In this document: positions 1 to 8,655 of the stretch, piece by piece
Numbering within the stretch: position 1 is the stretch's first letter
How the letters are laid out: each line of letters starts with the position of its first letter
DNA from: CAVSIS01 sp963814875
Lineage (GTDB): Bacteria > Acidobacteriota > Thermoanaerobaculia > Thermoanaerobaculales > Sulfomarinibacteraceae
Direction: 5' to 3'
Length of the DNA stretch: 64,000 bases
Assembly: GCA_963814875.1 (NCBI GenBank)
Contig: CAWFFJ010000025.1
Coordinates: 1-64,000, forward strand
Notes under the pieces: model-generated
What the model was told of the DNA's origin: nothing
What the model saw: the letters and a program-made list of their open reading frames with translations, nothing else
Database searches by the model: none
Position numbers and translations under genes: made by a program

Positions 1-2433
1 CCACGTGGAGCGCCTCGCCGCCTCGCCGGAGGCGGTGAGGCGCCAGCCCGCGCGGGTGTAGGTCAGCCGCAGACCGAGCGACTGGGCGAACGTGCTCTTG
101 GGAACGACGAAATCCGGCGCGGTGTCACTGCTGCGGTCGAACCCGTCCCAGCTGATTCCGTAGGTGAGGGCGACCTTCGTGTACGGGCCGAGAGGATGAC
201 CCAGAGACAGCTCAAGCCGGGCGTTGCGCCGGTCGACCGATTCCTCGGGCGACTTCACGCCGTCGCGATAAGGCTCCTGGGTGAGCGGCAGGAAGAAGGC
301 GAACAGCCGCGCGCCCGCGTCCCAGCGGGATCCGAGCAGGCTGGGATCTGCCCAGTTGGCGTTGACTAAGATTCCGGCGAAGAACAGGTTGACCTGGTCA
401 CCGGTACCGTGGAAGTCGTTGTCGAAGTAGTTGAGGCCGGCGAGTGGTACGGGGTAGTCGAGGCCCTTGTCGTAGAAGACACCGCCGAGCGCGAACCAGC
501 GCGAGGTGTCGAAGCCCTCCTGGACGACTCGCTCGCCGCCGTCGGACTTCTCCAGGTAGCGGAGGCCTTCCGATGTGTCCCGCAGCATGGTCTCGTCAGA
601 CGCATAGGCTGCATCGAGGCGGTCGGAGAATCCGTCGACGTTGACGCGGACAGCGGTGAGGAGGCTCTCCTTCTCGACCTGAATGGCATTGTTGAGGACC
701 GACTGGATCTCCTGGCCGACAACCCGCAGCGGCAGCACGAAGGCGTGCACGTCGGTCCACGGGGCGGGTGCACCGTTGGCATCGACGGGGGAGTACTCCT
801 GCGTTTCCTCGTTCGACAGGACGTCGCCGGAGAGGCCGAGCTCGAGGGCGCGGGTTCGCACCCGGGCGTAGGTCTCGCGGTCGATCCACACCGTTCCCCG
901 CCACAGGTGCTGGCCCTGCCCGGGTTCGGCCGCCGGCTCGAAGTCCACAACCCAGCAGTCGCGGCCCGCGACGGTTGCCGTGCCGCGCAAGCTGTAGCGG
1001 TACGACCGGTCGAAGGTGATTTCGAGGGGACGGTCCGCCACCTTCGCCGGTTGGATCAGGGGCAGCTCCGGGATCTTGCCTTTCCAGCGGACGCCCTGGA
1101 CGAAGAAGTCCTTCCACACCCAGTCGAAGCCCTGCCCCTGGCGGAAGAAGAACGGGCCGGAGAACGTCGCCTCGATGACGGCGAGCCTCTCGCCGGGACG
1201 GAAGCGAAGGTGTTGGGTGTAGGTTGCCTCGTAGTGCCGCAGTCGGCGCCGTTGGGCGTCCTCGGTGACCTGCAGGCGGCGCAGCACCTCCTCGACCGGC
1301 ATCTGCCAGGCGCCGGACACCTCGATGCGCTGCTCGAAGCCGCCGAGCTCGCCGACGCTCGCCCTCTCCAGCCGGAGCACGGCCACCGGGCCCGGCGCAT
1401 CGACCGACACCCGGAGCCCGTTGGCGGATCGCTGGCTCGAGAGACGCTGCTCGGAGCCGTCCATCTCCACCCGAACCGGGTCCCGAAGGGAGCTGCCGGG
1501 GAAGGTCACCCACGGGCTCTCCTGGGCTGATTCGCGGTCGACGATGACCCGCAGGCCGAGATCGGACGCACGGACGAAGCTCCATGCCGTCTGCGAATCT
1601 TCCGGGTTCGAGTACGGATCGTAGGCGAGCTCCCCGGCGAACTCACGGGCGAGCACTTCAAACGGGGCGAGGTCGTCCTTCGAAAGCCTGCCATCGGGCG
1701 CGTCGAACAGGGTCACGGCGGCACCGCGGGCGGCGTCCGCCGCGGCGACGGCCAACGCCCGTTCGGCAGGCGAGGGGAGGGGGCGAGCGTCTACTACCAC
1801 CGGTTTGCCGGGGTCGAGGCTGGTCAGGGCAGAGAACGCGGCAGCGAACGCGTCGGCAGACGGATCGTGCAGCACGACCCCATCGACGTAGGCGGCCACG
1901 TCCTCGGCGTACAGCGCGCGCAGCAGTGTGGGGTCAGCCGGCAGTGAAGCCGTCATGACCAGCACCTCCTCGCGGGCGCTCTTGACGGCGACTGAGGCTC
2001 GCTTGAGCAGAAACGCGTAATCCGCAACGGCGGCTGCGTTCGTGCCGCGGCTCCAGCCGATCTGGAAGCGGGTCGAGGGCGGTGCGTCCTGGGCCAGGAC
2101 CGCCGCCGCATCGATCTCGGCGGTCAGCTGTTCGAGGTGGTCGACGAGCGGCGGCGGGGTCTGAAAGGTGAGCAAGATCCACGGTACCGCTCCAGCGTCG
2201 GCGATCTCACCCGCGGTGGCGGCGGTGGTGGCGTCGCCGGGCGCGGCCGTCCACCGAATGTAGAGCGGTTGTTCCGCCGTGAGTGGGACGGTCCCGGAGA
2301 GGGCCGATCGGAGATCGGAAGGCGAGGTGACCGCCAGCCCCGCGCACGGCTTGCACGGTGTGTCTGCACGGAGGTACGGGCTCGCGGCGACCGTGAGGAT
2401 GGACAGGGCAGCGAGCAGGTGAGTTGCGCGCAT
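1..2433 (-). CDS. secreted outer-membrane protein, LolA-like region plus beta-barrel (partial)
   Basis: The frame is open from the ATG at 2433 to the window edge (811 codons), so the C-terminus is missing. It starts with a clear signal peptide (MRATHLLAALSILTVAASPYLRA, cleavage near residue 23) followed by a Cys-x-x-Cys. The first ~300 residues are an uncharacterised alpha/beta region. Around residues 475-530 the pattern SLRGTATVAGRDCWVVDF, then GTVWIDRETYARVRTRA, resembles the LolA/outer-membrane-lipoprotein-sorting fold. From about residue 650 alternating polar and aromatic strands (for example RLELSLGHPLGPYTKVALTYG) look like a surface-antigen beta-barrel. Role unknown; an outer-membrane location is inferred. 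It diverges from the acyltransferase at 2708. Confidence 0.75.
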   Translation of the reverse strand, partial: MRATHLLAALSILTVAASPYLRADTPCKPCAGLAVTSPSDLRSALSGTVPLTAEQPLYIRWTAAPGDATTAATAGEIADAGAVPWILLTFQTPPPLVDHLEQLTAEIDAAAVLAQDAPPSTRFQIGWSRGTNAAAVADYAFLLKRASVAVKSAREEVLVMTASLPADPTLLRALYAEDVAAYVDGVVLHDPSADAFAAAFSALTSLDPGKPVVVDARPLPSPAERALAVAAADAARGAAVTLFDAPDGRLSKDDLAPFEVLAREFAGELAYDPYSNPEDSQTAWSFVRASDLGLRVIVDRESAQESPWVTFPGSSLRDPVRVEMDGSEQRLSSQRSANGLRVSVDAPGPVAVLRLERASVGELGGFEQRIEVSGAWQMPVEEVLRRLQVTEDAQRRRLRHYEATYTQHLRFRPGERLAVIEATFSGPFFFRQGQGFDWVWKDFFVQGVRWKGKIPELPLIQPAKVADRPLEITFDRSYRYSLRGTATVAGRDCWVVDFEPAAEPGQGQHLWRGTVWIDRETYARVRTRALELGLSGDVLSNEETQEYSPVDANGAPAPWTDVHAFVLPLRVVGQEIQSVLNNAIQVEKESLLTAVRVNVDGFSDRLDAAYASDETMLRDTSEGLRYLEKSDGGERVVQEGFDTSRWFALGGVFYDKGLDYPVPLAGLNYFDNDFHGTGDQVNLFFAGILVNANWADPSLLGSRWDAGARLFAFFLPLTQEPYRDGVKSPEESVDRRNARLELSLGHPLGPYTKVALTYGISWDGFDRSSDTAPDFVVPKSTFAQSLGLRLTYTRAGWRLTASGEAARRSTW

Positions 2434-2707
2434 GGGTGGCACTATACGTCGGGTCACGTCTGAGTAGCGTGCACCATTGCTGCAAGGTCTCGGTCGCGCG
2501 CACGGCGGGTGTTGACACCCACGGCGCTGACCACCCTGGACATCCTGGGCATGTTGCAGGCCGCCGGCGTGTCGCTCGCGAGGCCCGCCGTCACCGGCCA
2601 GAGTCAGTGATGACAGCGAAGAAGGGACAGCGTTCGACCTTGGACAGACCGTCGGGCAGGCCGACGTCTGCCGGCCAGGCGCCCGGCCCCGGCTATACTC
2701 GTGACCG

Positions 2708-3748
2708 ATGGACGCCGCTCTTTCGACCGATGAGCCATCTCCGGCCGGGACAGGACCGAGAGAGGGGGAGATGTCGCGCGCAACGGACCTCTCCCATGCC
2801 CCCGAGTTGGGCTGGACCAGGCGCCTCCTCGGGCGGTACCACGTCACCGGGGTGTTCTGGTTCCGCTTCCACCGTTGGGGGATGTCGAACGTGCCGAAGT
2901 GGGGAGTCGGCGGCGTCATCGCGGTGTTCACCCCCCTCTTCTTCTTCTGCCTGATCAAGATTCGCCGCGGCATCAGCCGCAACCTCGAGGCCGTGCTCGG
3001 ACCCTGCGGCTTCCTCCGCCGGCAGCTCCGGATCTTCCGCACCATGTGGACCTTTGCCTGGTGCCTGTCCGAACGCTACGAGCGCCTGGCCACCGACCGC
3101 TCCTTCCGGATCGACATCGACCTCCCCCGCTGGCAGTCGCTGCTCGAGCCCGGTCGCGGCTTGGTAATGGTCACCGCCCACCTGGGGAACTTCGAGGTCG
3201 GCTCCATGGTCCCCGCTTTCGAGGGCGACCGGCAGGTCCACGTGGTGCGCGAGAAGGAGGCCGACCCTGAAGCTCAGCAGTTCATCCAGGAGCTGCTCGT
3301 GCAGGCCGGCGGAACCCGCTACGTCACCCACTTCGAGGGGGAGAACCCGCTCCAGGGCGTGGAACTCGTCCACGCGCTGCGCGACGGTGGCATCGTCGGC
3401 GTCCAAGGGGACCGGCCCCGCAGCGGCGGCCGCACCGTGCCGGCGACCCTGTTCGGCAGGCCGTTCCCGCTGCCCCCAGGTCCTGCAGCCCTGGCCCGCG
3501 CCGCCGAGGTGCCGTTGGTGCCGATCTTCGTCTTCCGTGTCGGCCGTCTCCACTACCGGGTCGAGATTCGCAACCCGATCGCCGTCCGCCGCACCTCGAG
3601 CCTCGAGCACGACCTGGCCGAGGCAATGGGCCGGGTCGCGACGGAGATCGAGTGGGCCGTCCGCCAGCAACCTCACCAGTGGTTCTGCTTCCGCGACGTC
3701 TGGCCCAGCCCACGACGGGACGGGGCGCGCCCCACGAGGAGTGTGTAG
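2708..3748 (+). CDS. LpxL/HtrB-like lysophospholipid acyltransferase
   Basis: Probable membrane-associated acyltransferase of the LPLAT superfamily, transferring a fatty acyl group to a lipid or glycolipid acceptor. The catalytic H-x4-E box is visible as HLGNFE, followed by the acceptor and phosphate-binding stretch GVQGDRPRSGGR and a PLVPIFVFR strand, as in LpxL/WaaM proteins. The length (346 aa) fits. An alternative ATG at 2771 sits directly behind GGGGGAG, so the start is uncertain. Such acyltransferases are regular members of aryl-polyene clusters, where they are thought to help anchor the pigment in the outer membrane. The last codons (Arg-Ser-Val-stop) lie inside the 164-bp palindromic repeat. 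Confidence 0.85.
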   Translation: MDAALSTDEPSPAGTGPREGEMSRATDLSHAPELGWTRRLLGRYHVTGVFWFRFHRWGMSNVPKWGVGGVIAVFTPLFFFCLIKIRRGISRNLEAVLGPCGFLRRQLRIFRTMWTFAWCLSERYERLATDRSFRIDIDLPRWQSLLEPGRGLVMVTAHLGNFEVGSMVPAFEGDRQVHVVREKEADPEAQQFIQELLVQAGGTRYVTHFEGENPLQGVELVHALRDGGIVGVQGDRPRSGGRTVPATLFGRPFPLPPGPAALARAAEVPLVPIFVFRVGRLHYRVEIRNPIAVRRTSSLEHDLAEAMGRVATEIEWAVRQQPHQWFCFRDVWPSPRRDGARPTRSV

Positions 3749-3900
3749 CTCATAGATGGATGGTGGATTTCGGAGCGCCGTGAAGGGCCTGTTGAGGCGC
3801 ATTTGAGGAGCAGTACTCCGAGTACGGGCCGAGAATGCAACGACAACAGGGCTTCACGCCGCCCGAAAGACGCTGTGTATGTTATGGGCTACACACTCCT
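3737..3900 (+). repeat. 164-bp imperfect palindromic element, copy 1
   Basis: It begins AGGAGTGTGTAGC and ends with its inverse complement GCTACACACTCCT. The two arms also match internally (CGTGAAG..CCTGTTG blocks), so the whole unit can fold into one long hairpin. A second copy of identical length lies at 17206-17369 in the opposite orientation, and the two differ at only a handful of positions. It sits between two convergent genes and supplies bases of both stop codons. No ORF in it looks coding. By analogy it resembles ERIC/IRU-type intergenic repeats or a MITE; no transposase is nearby. Confidence 0.9.
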
Positions 3901-4672
3901 AGGCCAGATACGTGCTGATCGTGCCCTTTGCGGCCACCGCTCCACCGGCGTCGACCTCGAGCAGGTAGATCGACAGCGGCGTCATCGCCGCGTCGAGGCG
4001 GATGGTGACCCGCAGTGGAAACCCCACCGGTAGGGCGGTTTGAAGCACGACGTCTCGGGCGCCCACCAGGTAGCCGACCCGGGGCTCGGGATCGCCTCCG
4101 GCGTGCCGGCGGCGCAGCGCCTCGAAGGCCGCCGCCGCCTGGGCCGCAACCTCGAGAGCGACGAAGGGGGCTGCGAGCCCCGCCGCCGCGAAGGCTGAGC
4201 CCTGCGGGACCGACGCCGAGGCCACGAGGCGGTCATCGGCCACCTCCACCACCGCATCGAGGAGCAGCGCCGGGCCGCGGTGTGGGATCAGCGCCTCCGG
4301 GGCAGGGAAGCGCTCACCGCCTGTTCCCACCCAACCGCCGCCAGCCCCGGGCGCCGCACAGCGGCCGCTCACCACCCTTCCCTGGCTTGCCAGGTCGGCA
4401 CCGCGGCGAAGCTCGAAGGCCCACTCGGCCTCACCCCCCGGCGACACCCGGAGCTCGAGCCCGTCGCCAGGCTCCACTACTTTCCGCAGCCTGAGCATTG
4501 TCAACGCGACCAGCTCGAGCTCGGGGTCGACGATGCGGCGCAGCGCGTCCCGCACCAGCGCCAGGTGGGCGATCCCGGGCAGGATCGGCCGTCCGGCGAA
4601 GTGCCCGATGAAGTGGGGCCAGTCGGCCTGGATCGAGATCCTCTCGCGAAACGGGCCGACCGCCGGAGTCAT
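3899..4672 (-). CDS. fused double-hotdog 3-hydroxyacyl-ACP dehydratase (ApeI-ApeP-like)
   Basis: Two hotdog domains lie in one 257-residue chain. Residues 1-110 carry the FabZ-like motif HFAGRPILPG with catalytic His24. Residues ~125-257 open with IPHRGPALLLDAV, typical of the ApeP-type FabA-like dehydratase. In characterised aryl-polyene systems the two dehydratases are separate genes whose products act together to dehydrate the growing polyene on the ACP; here they appear fused. The chosen ATG (4672) overlaps the TGA of the upstream methyltransferase as ATGA, implying translational coupling, so the longer open frame to 4792 is not used. The stop codon is completed by the end of the palindromic repeat. 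Confidence 0.8.
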   Translation of the reverse strand: MTPAVGPFRERISIQADWPHFIGHFAGRPILPGIAHLALVRDALRRIVDPELELVALTMLRLRKVVEPGDGLELRVSPGGEAEWAFELRRGADLASQGRVVSGRCAAPGAGGGWVGTGGERFPAPEALIPHRGPALLLDAVVEVADDRLVASASVPQGSAFAAAGLAAPFVALEVAAQAAAAFEALRRRHAGGDPEPRVGYLVGARDVVLQTALPVGFPLRVTIRLDAAMTPLSIYLLEVDAGGAVAAKGTISTYLA

Positions 4673-5838
4673 GCCGGCCGTCGGCCCGACACCGCGCCCA
4701 CCAGGAAGGCAGGGTTGACCTCGCGGATCCGCCGCACGTCCGGATACGGGCGGCACTCGACGAAGCCCGCGGACGCCAGCAGCCCCAGCCACTGCTCAGG
4801 GGTCAGGAAGCCGCCGTTGGGGCGCAGAGGTGGCTCGAGCCGCGGCGCGCGGAATGCCTCCAGCAGGTTGAACACCAGCTCGGTGTAGAGGGCGACGCCG
4901 TCAAACGGTCGCAGGCACTCGCCGAAAAGGAGGAGCCCGCCGGGCCGCAACGTATTCCGGACCTCTCCGAGCGTGAACCGCACGTCCTTCGCGACGTGCA
5001 GGGTGTTGACCGCGAAGACCAGGTCCTGGCTCTCGGGCGCCACCCCCTGGTCAGCGAACGGACGGTCCATGTCGAGGCTGGAGAAGGACAACACCTCCGA
5101 GTATCGCTCGCCGAGCGCCCGCCGGGCACGCCGGAGGAACAAGGGTGCGAGCTCGGTGAAATGGTACCTGTCCGGGAGCCGATCGGGTGCCAGGACCTGG
5201 AGCAGCGCCTCGGCGCCGCTGCCGAGCCCACCCCCCACCTCCAGCACGTCGTCGGGGGCGGTCGTCAGCAGCTCCCGGGCCGCCGCAGCCGCCACCGCGT
5301 TGTTGACGGCGTAGAGCGGGTTGGCGTTGGAGAAGTAAGCCGGCCACAGGTCGAAGTGGTCCCGACCGAAGAGCACCGCCTCGCCCGATGTCTCGCCGCG
5401 CAGGAAGGCGGGGTAGGTCGCGGCCGCGATGTCGGCAAGCCGGTAGGCGGGCAGCGCCGTGGGGTCGAGCGCCCGCTGACGCTCCTCGATCTCCCCCGGG
5501 TCCGGTGCGGGGAGGGGGGTGCGGCTCCAGAAGCGACGCTCGCCATCGGCCCCTGTGGTCTGCTCGATGCGGTCGTGCCCCTCGAGCAGGCGCAGCATCC
5601 ACTCCAGGACCACGCTGGCTCGTTCCGGGTCGAGGCCGTGGCGCGCCGCCAGCTCGGCGACGGTGGCCGGCGCCGCGAGGTCGGCGGCAACCCCGCACTC
5701 GGCCAGCACCCGCAGGGCGAGCCGCACCACCTGCTCCTCGTGGAGGCCGCAGGAGGCGACGAAGCCGTCGTTGAACACGGGCCACAGCGCCTCGGGCAGC
5801 AGCTCGCGCTGTCGGTCGACCTCGCCGCTCCCGGCCAT
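4669..5838 (-). CDS. SAM-dependent methyltransferase with N-terminal helical domain
   Basis: Class I SAM methyltransferase of 389 aa from the ATG at 5838 (MAGSGEVDRQ). An upstream ATG at 5919 would add 27 Cys/Gly/Pro-rich residues that do not look coding. The SAM motif I is VLEVGGGLGSG, followed by an acidic post-I region (FTELAPLF) and motif-IV-like LVFAVNTLH. The first ~150 residues form a winged-helix-like domain (VAELAARHGLDPERASVVLEW), as in O-methyltransferases and polyketide C-methyltransferases. Its place in the pigment operon, coupled to the dehydratase, suggests methylation of the aryl head or polyene. The exact substrate is not deducible. Confidence 0.75.
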   Translation of the reverse strand: MAGSGEVDRQRELLPEALWPVFNDGFVASCGLHEEQVVRLALRVLAECGVAADLAAPATVAELAARHGLDPERASVVLEWMLRLLEGHDRIEQTTGADGERRFWSRTPLPAPDPGEIEERQRALDPTALPAYRLADIAAATYPAFLRGETSGEAVLFGRDHFDLWPAYFSNANPLYAVNNAVAAAAARELLTTAPDDVLEVGGGLGSGAEALLQVLAPDRLPDRYHFTELAPLFLRRARRALGERYSEVLSFSSLDMDRPFADQGVAPESQDLVFAVNTLHVAKDVRFTLGEVRNTLRPGGLLLFGECLRPFDGVALYTELVFNLLEAFRAPRLEPPLRPNGGFLTPEQWLGLLASAGFVECRPYPDVRRIREVNPAFLVGAVSGRRPA

Positions 5839-5968
5839 GACCACGGGGGTCACCGGCGCCCGGCGCCCGGGCGGCGCATGCGGGAAGGCACAGCACCCTT
5901 CACCGCCGCACGGTTGCATTCAACAAGGGACCCACCCATGGTTGGCCTCCTCTGGCTTCAACAGCCTT

Positions 5969-7039
5969 CTAGGGAACCGCGACGCCTTCGATCTCGACCA
6001 GGAGGCCGGGGCGGCAAAGGTCTGCTCGGTACACGGCGAAATCCTCGAGGGCAGGGAAGTGTCTCTCAACCGAGCGGTGCACCCAGCCTTCGTCGCCGGG
6101 GCGGACGTGGTAGACCCGGAGGTGGCGGAAGCAACCCAGCGCGCCCCGGGCGTCCGTCACGCCCGCCGCCTTGGACAGGCCGCTGTCGACCAGGGCCTCG
6201 AGGTTCCGGAGGGTCTCGTCGAGCTGCGCCTCGAGATCGCCTTCGTTCCGCGTTTCCTCTCCGGAGACGCTGGCGGTGCCCCCGACCAGGAGCCATGGCG
6301 GCTGACCTGTCGCGACGGTGACGCGGGTCGCGCGCGAAAAACAGGGTGGGCGCGGGCCGTACCGGCTCGAGTATCGGTAGGACGGCACCTGGCGCGGGTT
6401 CTCGACCGGCTCGCCGCGATGGCGCGCGGCCAGGGCGTGAATCACGAGGTCGCAGCCGTCGTGGCCAACCCCGGACGCGGTCGCAACCCGGCTCTTGAAA
6501 TCCTGCTCGCCGGCGTACCAGCCCGAGTAGGCGGCGAAACGACCTGCGTTGAACGCCATGTAGCGCTGAGGCAGCTCGTCGAGCGGCTCGAGGATGCCGG
6601 GAATGAAGTTCCAGACCCGCACCAGGTGACGGGCGTCGCCTTCCTCGAATGCGGCGTGCAGCCGCTGGTAGGCTTCAGTCGTCGCATCCTGAAAGTCGCT
6701 TGCCGACAGGCTCGCCGCGTTGGCGACGCGAACGGTCGCGAGGCAGAACGAGCCGTCCTTCGTCCGCTGAACGCCGACGCCGCTCGTCGGCTCGCGGATC
6801 GAGCGGGTCGCCCCCAGGAGCCCGACCGCCCACCGTGGCGGACTGACGGGGCCCCACGCCCACAACGCTGCCAAAGACTGGAGTTCCGAGGCGACGCCCA
6901 TCGCCGCATCAGCATAGGCCACACCTGCTGAGGCGTCAATTTCCATTCGCAGCAGCAACATCCGGGCGCCGAGGTGGGACTCGCGAGCGACCACCTCGGT
7001 GCTGCGTGGCGAGATGCCCAGGCAGGAGCCCGCCATCAT
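5969..7039 (-). CDS. chorismatase (FkbO/Hyg5/XanB2 family), hydroxybenzoate-forming
   Basis: Hydrolyses chorismate to a hydroxybenzoate or dihydroxy acid. In Xanthomonas XanB2 supplies 3-/4-hydroxybenzoate for xanthomonadin, a close pathway parallel. Family signatures are plain: RVWNFIPGI, RYMAFNAGR, SYRYSSRYGPRPPCFSRAT and the C-terminal DLCRPGLLVEIEGVA. The start is uncertain: ATG 7039 gives 356 aa, ATG 6961 gives 330 aa (nearer XanB2 length), and the frame stays open to 7126, which would run into the divergent methyltransferase gene. No convincing ribosome site decides. Its product is the expected starter for the ligase at 8645. Confidence 0.85.
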   Translation of the reverse strand: MMAGSCLGISPRSTEVVARESHLGARMLLLRMEIDASAGVAYADAAMGVASELQSLAALWAWGPVSPPRWAVGLLGATRSIREPTSGVGVQRTKDGSFCLATVRVANAASLSASDFQDATTEAYQRLHAAFEEGDARHLVRVWNFIPGILEPLDELPQRYMAFNAGRFAAYSGWYAGEQDFKSRVATASGVGHDGCDLVIHALAARHRGEPVENPRQVPSYRYSSRYGPRPPCFSRATRVTVATGQPPWLLVGGTASVSGEETRNEGDLEAQLDETLRNLEALVDSGLSKAAGVTDARGALGCFRHLRVYHVRPGDEGWVHRSVERHFPALEDFAVYRADLCRPGLLVEIEGVAVP

Positions 7040-7092
7040 GACCGTGTCGTTGCCGACCGACGACCTCGGCGCTCGTGTAGACTGTTGCCATA

Positions 7093-7845
7093 ATGCCCGA
7101 TACCGCGGCCGCCCGCACCGTCGCACCGCACCCGCCGCTGACCGAGTACTACCGGGAACCGCAGCGCCGGCGTCGCTGGGTCAACGAGCTCTTCGACGGT
7201 TCGGCCGACGACTACGATTGGATCAACCGTGTGATGTCCATCGGGTCGGGCATCAGGTACCGGCGCGAGGCCCTGGCGCGGGCCGGTGTCGGGCCCGGGA
7301 TGACCGTGCTCGACGTCTGCATGGGCAGCGGCCAGGTGTCGCGGGCGGCCCGCGACCTCGTCGGTGCCGATGGCGCCGTGATCGGCGTCGACGCCAGCCT
7401 CGGCATGCTACGCGCCGCCTCGAAGCTGGCGCAGATCCCCCGCGCCCAGGGTCTGGTCGAGCAGCTTCCCGTGCGGTCGGCCAGCGTCGACTTCGTGACC
7501 ATGGGCTACGCCCTGCGCCACGTCGACGACCTCGGCGTCACCTTCCGCGAGTATCGGCGCGCGCTCAAGCCGGGAGGCGGACTGCTCGTGCTCGAGTTCA
7601 CCCGCCCCCGGTCGCGCGGGATGTACCTGGTGTGCCGCGCCTACCTCAACATCGTGGTGCCGGCGATCGCTCGCTTGAGGGGCTCGAACGCGCGCACGAT
7701 GATGCGCTACTTCTGGGACACCATCGAGCACTGTGTGCCGCCCGAGACTATCCTCGCCGCCGTCGCCGAGGCCGGTTTCGTCGAGCCGCGCCGCTTCGGT
7801 CAGGTCCAGCTCTTCAGCGAGTACACCGCCCGTGTCCCCGGCTGA
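7093..7845 (+). CDS. UbiE/MenG-like SAM methyltransferase
   Basis: A 250-aa class I methyltransferase of the UbiE/COQ5 type. It shows the N-terminal FDGSADDYDWINRVMS block, SAM motif I VLDVCMGSGQVS, the acidic IGVDAS and the DFVTMGYALRHVDD segment typical of the family. Paralogues act on quinones, but here it lies inside the aryl-polyene locus, divergent from the chorismatase. Methylation of the aryl ring (as in O- or C-methylated aryl polyenes) is therefore as likely as menaquinone synthesis. Its 3' end overlaps the convergent deacetylase frame by 46 bp. Confidence 0.75.
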   Translation: MPDTAAARTVAPHPPLTEYYREPQRRRRWVNELFDGSADDYDWINRVMSIGSGIRYRREALARAGVGPGMTVLDVCMGSGQVSRAARDLVGADGAVIGVDASLGMLRAASKLAQIPRAQGLVEQLPVRSASVDFVTMGYALRHVDDLGVTFREYRRALKPGGGLLVLEFTRPRSRGMYLVCRAYLNIVVPAIARLRGSNARTMMRYFWDTIEHCVPPETILAAVAEAGFVEPRRFGQVQLFSEYTARVPG

Positions 7846-8655
7846 TCGGGTCGTGGTAGGGCGACGGGCCTGAGGCCGCGGGCGGCGAGGCCTTCGAGGA
7901 CCGCCGCGAGCGCCGGCAGCAACACCGTGCGGCCGCCGGGGTCGTGGCGAAGATTGCCGTCGTGCAACAGGAGGACGTCGCCACCGGCAACCTCCGCCAG
8001 CAGGCGTGCAGTCACCTTCCGCGGGTCATGGGCGACGGTGTCGAAGGCACGCCGCGTCCACGAGGCGAGCCGCAGCCCACGGTGAACGAGCATCGGTTCG
8101 AGCTGCGGCCCGCGGATACCTGCGGGGGCGCGGAGGTAGTGCGGGGGCCGCCCCGCCACCGCGGTAATCACCGCCTGGGCGTGGTCGATCTCGCGACCCA
8201 GGGCCGCGGGCGGGAAGAAGAAGAAGTGATGCGGGTGGGAGAAGGTGTGGTTCTCGAGGGTGTGGCCGCGGGCGGCGGTTTCGGCGGCCAACTCAGGGTG
8301 GCGCTCGACCACGCGAACCGATGACAAAGAAGCTCGCCGTCGCTCCGTGTCGATCCAGGAGGTCGAGGACGGCCGGTGTCACGTCGGGATCGGGTCCGTC
8401 GTCGAAGGTGAGGCCGACCTCGCCGCGCTCGGCAGCCTCGGGCGGGAGCCGACGCAGGTTGGGGCCGAGCCAGGAGCAGCGGGGCAGCAGGCCGCTCGCA
8501 ACGACGACCGCGTGGTCGGCGACGAGTGCCGCCAGTATCGTCGGCCACCACGCCGGCGCCGCGGCCAGCGCGGCGCCGCCCGCAACGTGCATGGCGGCGG
8601 AGGTGACGAGGAGGGGCGACGGTCGCCAACGCCCCGGCGTCGGTTCAGTCCCCAT
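7800..8655 (-). pseudogene. polysaccharide deacetylase (NodB-type), frameshifted
   Basis: Two frames together make one carbohydrate esterase 4 protein. The upstream part (from ATG 8655) has two N-terminal hydrophobic segments, then GEVGLTFDDGPDPDVTP (catalytic TFDDGP motif) and ATASFFVIGS. The downstream part continues VERHPEL..GHTLENHTFSHP (metal-binding H-x3-H) and ends at 7800. The join lies near 8312, where one extra G breaks the frame; removing it restores the usual FFVIGxRVERHPEL run. Whether this is a true mutation or an assembly error cannot be told. The start overlaps the 3' end of the ligase gene by 11 bp, implying coupling. Such deacetylases occur as accessory genes in aryl-polyene clusters. 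Confidence 0.7.

Noticed and set aside
409..1530. Long open frame on the plus strand
   Set aside because: Lies opposite the outer-membrane protein gene, which has a signal peptide and coherent domains; GC-rich codon shadow.
2434..2707. Open stretch with a GTG-started 33-codon frame before the acyltransferase
   Set aside because: No ribosome site or recognisable similarity.
3803..4033. ORF within and beyond palindromic repeat copy 1
   Set aside because: Mostly repeat sequence read in one frame and then antisense to the dehydratase; not coding.
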